Part shown: positions 1 to 8,829 of the stretch, in pieces
How positions within the stretch are numbered: the stretch's first letter is position 1
Layout: every line of letters begins with the position of its first letter
Origin: Zelonia costaricensis
Lineage: Eukaryota > Euglenozoa > Kinetoplastea > Trypanosomatida > Trypanosomatidae
Direction: 5' to 3'
NCBI GenBank assembly: GCA_030849075.1
Contig: JASAOO010003565.1
Span: 1-64,000 of the forward strand
Length of the DNA: 64,000 nucleotides
Position numbers and translations under genes: made by a program
Notes under the pieces: generated by a model
What the model was told of the DNA's origin: nothing
Database searches by the model: none
Seen by the model: the letters and a program-made list of their open reading frames with translations, nothing else

Positions 1-78
1 GCGCAGCTCGGCAAGTACAAGCGCGCCGAGGACAACACCTCCACCGCGTCGCTCTACGTCAAGGGCAACACCTACTAG
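1..78 (+). CDS. ALD: Fructose-1,6-bisphosphate aldolase, class I (3' end only)
   Basis: Only the last 25 codons and the TAG stop (76-78) are in the window. The reading ends QLGKYKRAEDNTSTASLYV followed by KGNTY. The pattern matches the flexible C-terminal tail of class I aldolases (in animals a GKY motif, then SLFV-x-NHAY), including the terminal tyrosine that takes part in catalysis. Class I aldolase cleaves fructose 1,6-bisphosphate to two triose phosphates; in trypanosomatids it is a glycosomal glycolytic enzyme, usually imported through an N-terminal PTS2 that lies outside this window. The assignment rests on a short tail alone, but the spacing of GKY, SL-V and the terminal Tyr is characteristic. 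Confidence 0.8.
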   Translation, partial: AQLGKYKRAEDNTSTASLYVKGNTY

Positions 79-1652
79 GTGCAGCCACTGTCTGAAGCGA
101 TCGCATCGGCCAGGGGCGGAAGGTTGGGGTTCGCGATGGGAATCAAATGACTACTGATGTACCCCGATCCTCGGCGCCGCCGAACAGCTGTGCAGAGAGG
201 CTGCTGCCCACCGTGGGTTTTCCCCGGTTGGGTGGTGCCCCACTCGCTCTGTTCGCTGGTCAGTGAGTTTAGCGGGTATGGTTCGCTTGCTCTTTTCTTA
301 TTTCATGCGGTGCGTGCGAGGCTACGGTGTGTGGCGTTCGCCCGCTGCTTGCGGACAGGGCCGCTGTGATAGCACCGGTGCGACAGCGGATCAGTCTGGT
401 TTCTGAAGGGTGCGGTGGATGTCCGCGAAATGCGCCTCTATACGCGTTGATACTCGCGTTGGTGCAGTGGTTCATCTGACCAAAAAGGGCGTTTCTAGTT
501 TCGACTAGCCGCGCATTTTTGCGCTTCGCGATGCTTGTCTTGTCCTCCCCTTCTTAGAGGGCCGGCCTGTCGCCGTTGTTATGGTGGTGACGACACCGTG
601 CCCTCCGCAACGCTCACGCGCTCGTCCTCCATCGACATCCACTTTTTTTTGTGTCTTTGTGGGTTCTCCCTTCTTTGGTGCCGGAAAAGAAAACAGCACC
701 CCCGATGCTTCAACCACGCTAACAAAAGGGGAAAGGCGCCAGGAGAAAAAAATTACAGAAGAACAAACACTGGCCGTCGCAGCATCAATCTGACGCTCTC
801 GCACGCGCGCTACGTTAGCGAGCTTGTTGAACCGCCTTGCGCGAATCCGTCTCGTTGAGATGTTTATTGCTCTGCGGACGGTGTGGGTTGACTTCGAATC
901 AAAATCAAACGGCGAAAAGGAAAAATGGAAAAAATGTCACGTAAGAGAAGAAGAAGACATCCCTCCTTGTTTTGTTTTTGTGTTTCGTTTTTTTGTGCAC
1001 GTATGCGTATGAAGCGTCAAAGAAGAAAAAAAGGCGTCAGCATCCAGCGAAGGCAATTGCACGTGCAGATGCACACACACGCACAAACGCAGGTGCTCGT
1101 GGCTACTGCGTTGGTGAAAGTCTAAACATGGAGGGGGAGAAGAGGTCCTGTTTGTGACTTGCGTCCCCTGTGTTTCGGCGAGAAGCTGACACGTCGGATC
1201 GCCTCTTCAGAACGCTGTCCACCTACCTTTTCTCCTCTCTCGAGAGAGACGCCGTGTGTTGCCCCAGGTCAGTACACTGCGACCCTGAGAGAGAAAAGAG
1301 AGGTGTGCAGCGCGGCTGACTGCCGCCTCACTGCATCAATCAACGCGTGTCGATGTAGCTGTGTCTCTCGACAAGACTGGAACTGAAAAGCGGGGCAGAT
1401 GCGACACGGCGGCTGGTTGACTTGGGCTTGTCGTGTTTTACCGCACCGCAGTGTCTGTGCGAGTGTCTTTTTTTTTTTTAACTCTCTTGCATTGCCACGG
1501 TCTCTTCCGCATCGCCTCCGCTCTCGCTCTGCCTCACTCATATGCGTCCCCCGCAGCGGGTTAGCCAACCGTCCGTGGCTTCACATTTGCGCATTAAACA
1601 GTCGATAGAGGGGTGTGTTGCACCGTGTCATCGTAGCCTCTGCGCACCCACT
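79..1652 (+). other. Intergenic: aldolase 3' UTR and 5' region of next gene
   Basis: No convincing gene. It holds the aldolase 3' UTR, several T-runs (for example around 640-648 and 1469-1480) and a long polypyrimidine stretch from about 1469 to 1550 preceding the next gene's splice acceptor. Short open frames here have biased, low-complexity translations and no recognisable motif. Confidence 0.6.
1469..1556 (+). promoter_or_regulatory. Polypyrimidine tract and predicted spliced-leader acceptor
   Basis: A T-run at about 1469-1480 is followed by a C/T-rich stretch and then CCCGCAG with AG at 1555-1556, the usual layout of a trypanosomatid trans-splice site. If it is used, the in-frame ATG at 1542 is removed from the mRNA and the ATG at 1653 is the first one, which fixes the start of the next gene. 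The acceptor is inferred from sequence only. Confidence 0.6.
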
Positions 1653-2231
1653 ATGGCGTCCTACGAGCACGGCGATGCGCCGCCAGAGAAGCGCTTGACC
1701 GCCGAAGAGCTGGAGAAGCAGATTGCGCGCCTGACCGCGCCACGCCGCGAGGCGGAGTGGCGCGACCCCTTCGAGGTGTGCCCGACAAAGCGAATCTCGC
1801 AAGAGGAGCTTGCCAAGATGACGGACCGCCTGTACACGAAGAGCATTCAGCACAAGCAGGAGCAGCTGGCTGCGGCGGACCAGGCCGCGTACGGCGCGCA
1901 CACGCGCGGCACAGCGCACAGCGCATCCCCGATGTCGCCAGATGACGTGGAGCAGTCGGTGAAGCGCCTCTACACGGAGACGCTGGAGAAGCGGCAGACG
2001 AACATGGCACAGCTGCGGGAGCAGCATCGGTTCAAGCGGCGCGGCAGCGACGCAAAGGTTCCACTCAACACCTTTGTGCAGCACATGTACTACGACCGGA
2101 TCGAGGCCAAGAAGAAGACGGAGAAGCGACTGTACGACACTTACCTCGCACCGACTGAGATTCACACGGGCACCATCTCCCGCGCGCAGGCCGACGAGGC
2201 CTCCAGCCGCCTGTGCACCACAAAGCAATGA
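1653..2231 (+). CDS. Conserved-type hypothetical protein with repeated RLY motifs (192 aa)
   Basis: The product is small, charged and probably largely helical, with no domain I recognise. Four or five degenerate units recur, each a short helix-capping segment followed by a motif like RLYTKSIQHKQ, RLYTETLEKRQ and RLYDTYL; a related unit at the N-terminus reads LEKQIARLT and one at the C-terminus ends ASSRLC. It has no signal peptide, membrane segment or Cys/His cluster. Such short repeated helical motifs suggest a cytoskeletal or scaffold protein, but that is inference. The start at 1653 is chosen because the predicted splice acceptor at 1555-1556 lies downstream of the earlier in-frame ATG (1542), and no ATG falls between the acceptor and 1653. 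Confidence 0.8.
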   Translation: MASYEHGDAPPEKRLTAEELEKQIARLTAPRREAEWRDPFEVCPTKRISQEELAKMTDRLYTKSIQHKQEQLAAADQAAYGAHTRGTAHSASPMSPDDVEQSVKRLYTETLEKRQTNMAQLREQHRFKRRGSDAKVPLNTFVQHMYYDRIEAKKKTEKRLYDTYLAPTEIHTGTISRAQADEASSRLCTTKQ

Positions 2232-3051
2232 AGGAAGTTGAAACGTGCAGACAACGTTTCGGCCCTGCCTGCGCCCCTCCATTGGCGCGGACTGATGCCG
2301 CACAGCGAGGTTGAGAAGAGGTTCTGCTGGACTCGATCCACGCGTCTTTGCGGGAATTCGTCGCCCCCCCCCCTTGACCCGTGCGAGGCGGAAGCGCTGG
2401 GTGACCCGCCCGGCGCAGAGCCGCCTGATGCCCTCCATCCTACCCGGCGTGCTCCTGTTGTGCTCCTTTTCTCTTCCCTATGTACACGACGACCGCGGCT
2501 GTGTTCCAGTCAGCGCTTTCTGTCGACCTCCGTGTGGCGAGAGAGGGAGCGGTGGCAACGGTGCTTTGCCACGCTCTGAAACGGCTCGCCACTTAGACAG
2601 AAGTGATTGAACAGTAGGAAAAAGGTAGCGCACGTTGTTGGAATTGTTTGGCGCACATGCATCTCCTGAAGCGAGTACCCGCGCCAGCTTTAGCTTGCTT
2701 CCACTCGCTCAGCTGGTGGGAGCCTTGATGGTACGCCGCGCAGTCAAGCTGCACTTGGCTCGCACGGTGCCGCCGTCGGCCCGTTAGCTCAGTCGTTTTT
2801 GTGGGGAGTATAGCGGCCCCCCCCCCTTCGTGTGCTACTGCGTACAACGACGCTCACTTCATGGAACTCGTATCTTCTCTCGCCTGCTCTCACTTGTTCA
2901 CTGCTGTTTTTTTTTGGGGGGTGCTCCCGCTCTGCACCGCCTTCTCCGCTCAGCCGTCGACGCAATTGCCTGTCCGGCTCCTTCATCAGGACGCGCTGTT
3001 CGTCTCTTTGCGTTTTTCTGCGTACATGAGTGACGGTGCGTTGGAGCTGCC
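2232..3051 (+). other. Intergenic: 3' UTR, polypyrimidine tract and 5' UTR
   Basis: No gene seen. A C-run sits at 2366-2374 and another at about 2817-2826. A T-run at 2907-2915 followed by AG at 2952-2953 is a plausible spliced-leader acceptor for the gene at 3052. If that AG is used, an out-of-frame ATG at 3026 would open an upstream frame overlapping the main start. Confidence 0.5.
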
Positions 3052-4683
3052 ATGTCAGACGCCGCCGCCTACCTCAAGCGTGGTCGCCAAATCCAGTCCC
3101 AGCGCTTTGGTCGCGCTGGTGTGGCCCGCGCCGCGCCGCTGCCCAGCGAACCCGCTCTTCGTAGTACCGCCTCTGGCACCTCGCCTGACAGCTCGGCACC
3201 TGGTGCTTCGGCAAGTACTGGCCTCGTCGTCGTCGACGTCGGCGACCCGAGGCGCGCGGTTCAACAGTTGCCCATGAAGAAGAAGACGGCGAAACGAGCC
3301 CGCAGCGCAAGCGAGGACAGGGAAGTGGAGACTCCCGCGACCGTGGCAAGTTCTGAAAACGAAAAGAATGACGCGGCGGCACTGCAGTCATCGCTGAGAG
3401 ATGCCAGCGCGGGTACGTCTGCCCCGTTGGAGCTGACGAGCGTGGCTTCGCCGACGGCGCCGGCGCCTCAGGTCGAGGGTGTCTCTCAGCGCATCAACCT
3501 CATGGCCAAGTGGTTTCCCGCCTCCCTGCAGGAGCGCAAGTTGGACGCGGCGATCGCGCCGTCTACGACGTTTGTGCAGGCAACGGTGGAGCGGGTGAAC
3601 CGGGTACGCGAATACGTGCTGACTCTCCGCTACGGCATCGACGACGTCGAGGCGCTGCTAGAGGAGTCGCGGCAGAGCCACCCCAGCGCGTGGACGCAGG
3701 TCACGGAGTCGCCGCAGCGGCGTCGCGAGTACTATGACCTGTCGCGAGCCGACATCCGGTCGCTGGTGCGCGCCGTCGGAGTGCGCTCCATCGTCGCAGC
3801 GCTCACGGAGTTCATCGGGGAGGCGGCCGCAGTGTCGCCGGCGTCGGCCACGTCCGCGGTGTACCGCATTGCCGCGCTGCGGCGTCGTGTGACGGCCCCC
3901 GCGACGTACAACATCAAGGGCTGGCACGAGTACCTCAACGCGAGCGGCCCAGAAAGTGGGCGGGCGCCGCGTTTGTCGGACACGCTGTGGCTCAGCGCGG
4001 CTAGCACGACGGCGATGTTCACCACGGTGGTGAGTCGCCTGCTCCGTGGCGCGCGCACATTTGCGGAGGCCGGCGGGGCTGTTGGCAGGGCTCGAGACGG
4101 CGACGACGCCTCAGATACGAAGTCCGCCGACGGGGACTCCGTCGCCGGTGATCGTCCGCGATTCTACGACAACACTGAGGACGCCGAAGCCGAGGCGAAG
4201 AGCGCTGGTGCGGAGGCAGATCGCTCGTGGCTGCTTTCCACCGCGCTGGTGTTCGACAGCGCTCTCACACCAGAGCAGCGCGCTGCGCTTTCCTTTTTGC
4301 GTTTTCTTATGCCAACGGCGCATGCGACGCCTGGGCGCGGCGACAGCTCGACTGGCTACGGCGTGTGGGTGTTTGCGGCGTTTGCCGGCCTCGACATCCC
4401 GCTGGACCCCGACACCGACCGACTGGCGAACGACCTTTTCCGCACCTGCTGCCGCCATCTTCGCACCCTTGCCGAGTGGCAGCGGGTGTCTGGCAGTCGC
4501 CGCGACGCGTTGCTCGAGAAGCTCGAGTCTCGTAGCACAGTGGCGGGTTCTGCAGCGCGGCCACTCCCCACGTACGCCTCGCTGCGTGATGTGTGCAAGG
4601 AGGATGTGCTGGCCATGTACACCATCGTCGTGGCGCTCGCGCGCTTCTTCCGGCAGAATCAAGACCACTTCATCCCGCTCTAA
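3052..4683 (+). CDS. Gemin2/SIP1-like protein (543 aa), putative snRNP assembly factor
   Basis: The C-terminal third (about residues 398-543) fits the SIP1/Gemin2 pattern: a helix with LSFLRFL, then GVWVFAAFAGLDIPLDPDT, then a helix with CCRHLR, and finally ALARFFRQNQDHF. In known Gemin2 proteins the matching blocks are W-hh-ALL-x-L-x-PL-x-P(D/E), an R-x-C-x-x-(I/L)-R helix, and LNLLI-ryF-x-Q. Gemin2 binds SMN and cradles the Sm ring during spliceosomal snRNP assembly; SMN-Gemin2 complexes are known in trypanosomes. The first 145 residues are Ser/Ala-rich and disordered, a helical block starts near residue 150 (AKWFPASLQ), and residues about 343-393 are an acidic low-complexity insert, making it longer than human Gemin2 (about 280 aa). 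The family call is by eye; the existence of the gene is much surer than its name. Confidence 0.6.
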   Translation: MSDAAAYLKRGRQIQSQRFGRAGVARAAPLPSEPALRSTASGTSPDSSAPGASASTGLVVVDVGDPRRAVQQLPMKKKTAKRARSASEDREVETPATVASSENEKNDAAALQSSLRDASAGTSAPLELTSVASPTAPAPQVEGVSQRINLMAKWFPASLQERKLDAAIAPSTTFVQATVERVNRVREYVLTLRYGIDDVEALLEESRQSHPSAWTQVTESPQRRREYYDLSRADIRSLVRAVGVRSIVAALTEFIGEAAAVSPASATSAVYRIAALRRRVTAPATYNIKGWHEYLNASGPESGRAPRLSDTLWLSAASTTAMFTTVVSRLLRGARTFAEAGGAVGRARDGDDASDTKSADGDSVAGDRPRFYDNTEDAEAEAKSAGAEADRSWLLSTALVFDSALTPEQRAALSFLRFLMPTAHATPGRGDSSTGYGVWVFAAFAGLDIPLDPDTDRLANDLFRTCCRHLRTLAEWQRVSGSRRDALLEKLESRSTVAGSAARPLPTYASLRDVCKEDVLAMYTIVVALARFFRQNQDHFIPL

Positions 4684-5382
4684 CGACCTGGCACGCGAGG
4701 TAGAGGGAGAGACGTGTGCGACGGCGCCGGCTCCAGCAACCACGGCCGCAGCCGATGAAGCGTGGGCGGTGTCCTTTCCGGCACTGCAGGACACCGGTGG
4801 GGCCGTGCGCTCTCGCCCACCACCGCGGTTTGTCCGTTGTTTGATTGGCGGTGGCGTCCACAGAGGCAAAGCGCTCGGCCGTCGTAATGCCGCTGAGGTA
4901 CGTTGGCTTTGGCCAACGCCGCCTTCCCGGAGAAGAAAAAAGAAAAAACAAGACCTTCTTCTCTTTTGCTTTACGAGTACGAGAAGACGTGTGTGTGTGT
5001 GTGTGTGTGCGTGTGTTTAGATGAGCTCCACTGTCTCTGCCGTGAGAACCGACGCCGAAAGCCATCGGACGAGAGCCGTTCTGGCGGACTCTGTAGCGGC
5101 GGCAAACGTCGAGGAGTGTCTCACCTCGTCTGACTCGAGCACGCCGAGGCGCCCTCTTCACTCCGTCTTCTCCGCCTCGTCTCCTTACCCGCGCCTCCCC
5201 GCCTGCCTGCGTCGGGAGGGGAGGCACCTTTCGCACACGTCATCTGCTCTTTTCCTCATCCCTCCCACGCCCCCTCTCTCACACCCCGCTATCAGCCGCC
5301 GTCGCGCGCCTCACATAGAAGCGTAGCATCGCACGCGTCAATCTCTCGCTGCTCGCAGCTGCTGCTGCGTTGCGGCGCCGCC
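4684..5382 (+). other. Intergenic with GT microsatellite and splice signals
   Basis: No gene seen. It contains an A-rich purine patch (about 4931-4950), the GT repeat listed separately, and a strong polypyrimidine tract from about 5249 to 5290 ending in AG at 5294-5295, the likely spliced-leader acceptor for the gene at 5383. There is no ATG between that AG and 5383. Confidence 0.55.
4989..5016 (+). repeat. (GT)n microsatellite
   Basis: An almost perfect GT dinucleotide run, interrupted once by GC, lies in the intergenic region. Dinucleotide runs of this kind are common between Leishmania genes. Confidence 0.9.
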
Positions 5383-6147
5383 ATGTTCACACTTCTCTGC
5401 TGTGCAGACCTCGCCGGCGAGAAGGTGAACCTTGAGATCACACTTAGTGACTTCCCCATCACTCTAGACCACTTGTTAGACCATCTTGCCAGCACCTTCG
5501 CCCGTGAGGCGGCGGAGCTGGCCGCGCTTGACGGCTCTGCTCACGCGGCGCCCGACACGTTTCAGATAATGAGCGCCTTCGTGTACGACGACGCGCAGTT
5601 GCATTGGGCCCGGCTCACGTCGCTTGCCCAGCTACATGAGTACGACCAGCTGTACGTGTTTCAGCCGCAGACCGGTCGCAACCAGGATGTGCAGCGCGAC
5701 CTGCCGCCCCCACGCCCACCCATTCAGCCAAGTCCAGCAGCACGACACAGCACGCGCCCGGCTTCGCCCCGTGCGGCGCTATCCGAGCTGCGTGCGGGTG
5801 CCCGCAGCGAGCCGGCTCCGCGCACCTTCACCGCCACACCCGCCACCTCGTACGCCGGGTCCACGCGCTCGCCGGTGCGTGAGCAACTCGAGGCGCAGCG
5901 CCGTGAGGAGTCACTGCTGGCAGAGCGGCTCTCCACCGTGCGCAGCGCGCGTGAGCGACTAGAGCGGGAGGCGCTTCTCGAGGAGGAGGAGGAGCGCCGC
6001 CGTCTCGCTGCCGAAACGGACCGGCGGCTGCGGCACACGGAGGCGGGCATCTGGGCGCAGCGGGAGGCCCTCGCCAAGGCGGAGGCCGAGTTTCAGCGCC
6101 TGCTAGCGGAGAAGCAGCGCCTCCTCGCACACTCGAGTACGTCGTGA
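5383..6147 (+). CDS. Hypothetical protein: globular N-terminus plus C-terminal coiled coil (254 aa)
   Basis: I do not recognise a named family. Residues 1-105 look like a compact alpha/beta domain of ubiquitin-like or PB1-like size: alternating beta-type segments (VNLEITLSDFPI; FQIMSAFVYDDA; YDQLYVFQPQ) around helices. Residues about 106-165 are Pro/Ala/Arg-rich linker. Residues about 167-250 form a long charged helix (EQLEAQRREESLLAERL onward) with heptad character, ending near the stop. This layout is common in basal-body and flagellar scaffold proteins, but no function can be assigned. The start is the first ATG after a predicted splice acceptor at 5294-5295. Confidence 0.8.
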   Translation: MFTLLCCADLAGEKVNLEITLSDFPITLDHLLDHLASTFAREAAELAALDGSAHAAPDTFQIMSAFVYDDAQLHWARLTSLAQLHEYDQLYVFQPQTGRNQDVQRDLPPPRPPIQPSPAARHSTRPASPRAALSELRAGARSEPAPRTFTATPATSYAGSTRSPVREQLEAQRREESLLAERLSTVRSARERLEREALLEEEEERRRLAAETDRRLRHTEAGIWAQREALAKAEAEFQRLLAEKQRLLAHSSTS

Positions 6148-6900
6148 AAAGCTGGATGCGGCGGACACGACGAGGTACTGTGTGTATTTTTGTGCGTGGT
6201 GAACGTAGGCTCGCGTGTGCCACGCTGCAACCCTCACTACCGTCTCCACACGTCGGCCTGGCTAGACTTGTGATCGTTTGCCGTAATCGAAGCTCTCCCA
6301 CTGCTTCCCTCGCCAGCTCTGCACCTGAGCGGCGTCGAGGCCGCCATCAGCTCCGAGAGACCCGCCCTCGTCCCCCATACGAGAAAGAGAACAAACCTAC
6401 CAAGGAAGACCGCCACGGGTTCTGTGATGCGACCATCGCTGGCGACCTGTGCCATGTGTACCCACCGAAGGTAGAGAGTTGACAAGACAAGTGTAATCGA
6501 GAGACTGCCTCTGCGCCGACGCCTCGGTCATCGACGTCGCGCGCGCGCGCGCGCCCCTCTCCCCCCCCCCCGCTACCGCACAAACCCCAACTAGCTGATA
6601 TGCTCCATCCCACGTTCAAGCTGACTTCGTCTCCTCCTCGCCTTGCTTGTTTTTTTTTTGTTGTTGGCTGCGCACTTGCTGAACCGCTCCCGCCATGTCT
6701 GTCGTGGACCGGCAGCGACGCATCCCTGCCTATTTCGAGCCGGTCACGCTGTCGCTCCTGGACGGTGCACGACGTGCCCTCCCTCGTGCTGCTCTCCTCG
6801 CCTCTCTTTCTATTCCTCCGCCAATCGCGTCCAGCCACAACACCCATCTAGCCGGCAACGCGCAGCAAACGTCGCAGTTAGGTGGCGATTCTCCTCTCTA
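6148..6900 (+). other. Intergenic with GC repeat and two pyrimidine tracts
   Basis: No gene is supported. A short CG alternation lies near 6540-6553, followed by a C-run (about 6564-6573). Two pyrimidine tracts (about 6620-6660 and 6776-6830) each precede candidate acceptors, AG at 6714-6715 and AG at 6833-6834. Confidence 0.5.
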
Positions 6901-8079
6901 ATGGCAACCAGCTCTGGCGCCGCGCACCACTTCAGCTACGCCTCCACTGCCGGTGCAGCTCGTCGCCCAAAGACGGCGTTCGGGCTGGAACTCGCTACGG
7001 GGCGCCGCGACAACGAGAGCAAGCACGGGTCGGCGTTTCAAGCACGCGGCGTCGCGGCGGCGCGCGGCAGGGGATTGTCGGCGCTGGGGTCTCGGAACAG
7101 CACGCCGTCGCAAGCAGGCTCACGGCAACCGTCGCGACGTACCCCAGGGAGCACCGCACTGCTCGTGAACCAGCAGTCGCTCGATGACGCCAGTGCGCTT
7201 GACGAGTCGGCCGCGGCGCTCCTGTCGGAGCTGCAGCAAGCAGTGGTGAGCGTGTCACGGCACATGGTAGGCGAGCGGCATCGCGCGGCTGGCCAGCGCG
7301 AGCAGATTGCCGCGCTGGAGGCTGTGGTTGCGGAGCAGGACGCGATGCTAAGCAGCCTTCGCGCCGAGCACGAGGCAGTTCAGCGTGAACGCGGCGAGCT
7401 GTTGAGCCAGTACCAACTAACCCTGCGAACTCGTGCCGCTCCACGACCGGCGAGCCCGACACGCGCCGCGGACCGCGCACACACGCGGCGCACACGCACC
7501 ATCTCCGCCGCAGAGGTGGACCGCTGCATTCGCGCAGAGTTCTGCCGCTCCGCCGCTGCCTACGAGTCGGCGCCGTCGCGCGCGTTCGACGAGGCGAGTC
7601 CGGCGGTGGCCACTGTCCTGCGTGCGCTGGCGACGCAGCTGCTGGAGCTGAGGCTGGCGACCTGCAACACAAGCGCCGTGGGGAGCACCCCGCAAGCGTC
7701 ACCGCCAGAGCACGGCGCGAGGCCAAGTACCGTGGTGTCCACCTCTCCGCCTCCACCAGCAACGCACCCAAATGCCGGCAACGCGCTCCCCGCACCTCGG
7801 CAGATGGTGGCAGCGAGTGCAGCCGCACATGCCAGCGGTGGACCTGCCCGACAGCGTCCTGCTGAAGGTGCTCGCTTTTACTCACCGCAAGACCCAACGT
7901 TAGAATCCGCCGTTGCTCGCGTTGCGCACGCCGCCGCCGCTGCTGAAGGGGAGCAGCCCTCGCGAGCTGGTACCGCGGATCGAGGAGCCTCCGAGGCAAG
8001 CGAGTCCGTCTCCAGCTCCATCTACGACGACGCGGCTTCGATTCTGTCTGACATTCGCGCCCGCTACGGACTGGAGTAG
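6901..8079 (+). CDS. Hypothetical coiled-coil protein (392 aa)
   Basis: No named family recognised. The N-terminal 110 residues are Ser/Arg/Ala-rich and probably disordered. Residues about 110-180 form a coiled coil (AALLSELQQAVVSVS through EHEAVQRERGELLSQY). A second helical block near residues 200-250 contains RCIRAEF-type charged helices and ALATQLLELRLAT, and the rest is low complexity until a short conserved-looking C-terminal helix (ASILSDIRARYGLE). The frame is open upstream to 6643, but the candidate acceptor AG at 6833-6834 makes ATG 6901 the first in the mRNA; an acceptor at 6714 would give the same start because no in-frame ATG intervenes. A cytoskeletal role is a guess from the coiled coil. 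Confidence 0.75.
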   Translation: MATSSGAAHHFSYASTAGAARRPKTAFGLELATGRRDNESKHGSAFQARGVAAARGRGLSALGSRNSTPSQAGSRQPSRRTPGSTALLVNQQSLDDASALDESAAALLSELQQAVVSVSRHMVGERHRAAGQREQIAALEAVVAEQDAMLSSLRAEHEAVQRERGELLSQYQLTLRTRAAPRPASPTRAADRAHTRRTRTISAAEVDRCIRAEFCRSAAAYESAPSRAFDEASPAVATVLRALATQLLELRLATCNTSAVGSTPQASPPEHGARPSTVVSTSPPPPATHPNAGNALPAPRQMVAASAAAHASGGPARQRPAEGARFYSPQDPTLESAVARVAHAAAAAEGEQPSRAGTADRGASEASESVSSSIYDDAASILSDIRARYGLE

Positions 8080-8829
8080 AGTCTCTCTTTTTTTTTTCTT
8101 TTCGGCGAAGGGGTGGTGGATGTGGGCCTGTAGTTCCACACACAGACACACACGGGCGCCGCATTGCGTGCCGCCTGGTACCGGCCGCAAGTCGTCACCC
8201 TCCTTGCGCGCTGATGCGGCTTGCATTCCTCTGTGCCTTTCCCCCTCCCTCTCCTCCTCCCTGCCCCGGTTTCAGACCACCGCACAAGCTTTCTTGCGTG
8301 CACGCAGCGTCGAGTTGGGAAGAGGGCAGAGGTGTGAGGGCTCTGTCATGTGCTAGAGACAGCGCCGCGAATAGATCTAGATCCGCGGCCTTGGACAAAC
8401 CTCCCCAAAGCTCTAACTTGTCGACGATAGTCTACTTGAAAACACGGATGCCGATGTTGGTGCATTGGCGACCTGAGCTGACAGCACCGTCGTGTTCAAG
8501 TAAGCCACAAACCCGTCCTCACGGTGTTTGCCTCTCGGTGTTCGTTGAGTGGCTTTCGTTTCTGTCAGTTCACTCCACCACGCGCGCCTGTGCCGCTCAT
8601 CCTCAGTGTTTCCCTTCCCTCCCCCTGTTCCCCCTCTTTGGGTGTCCCTAACACCTCAGCAGCTGTCGGGCTGTGCCAGCACCACAGTAACTCAGAGCAC
8701 ACTAAGCTAATCCATACAAACACGTAGTCCCCCACTCCCTACGACAGGCACCTCTCACGCGGACCGGCGTTCATCCTCCTTTCCCCCGTAAAAACCTGCT
8801 GTTTGTGTGTGTGCGTGTGTGTGTGTGTA
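8080..8829 (+). other. Intergenic
   Basis: No gene seen. A T-run follows the upstream stop (8089-8098). A pyrimidine tract at about 8604-8657 leads to AG at 8658-8659, a candidate spliced-leader acceptor. A GT repeat directly abuts the next start codon. No ATG falls between that acceptor and 8830. Confidence 0.55.
8804..8828 (+). repeat. (TG)n microsatellite abutting a start codon
   Basis: A TG run with one C interruption ends one base before the ATG at 8830, so it forms the last 25 bases of that gene's 5' UTR. Confidence 0.85.
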
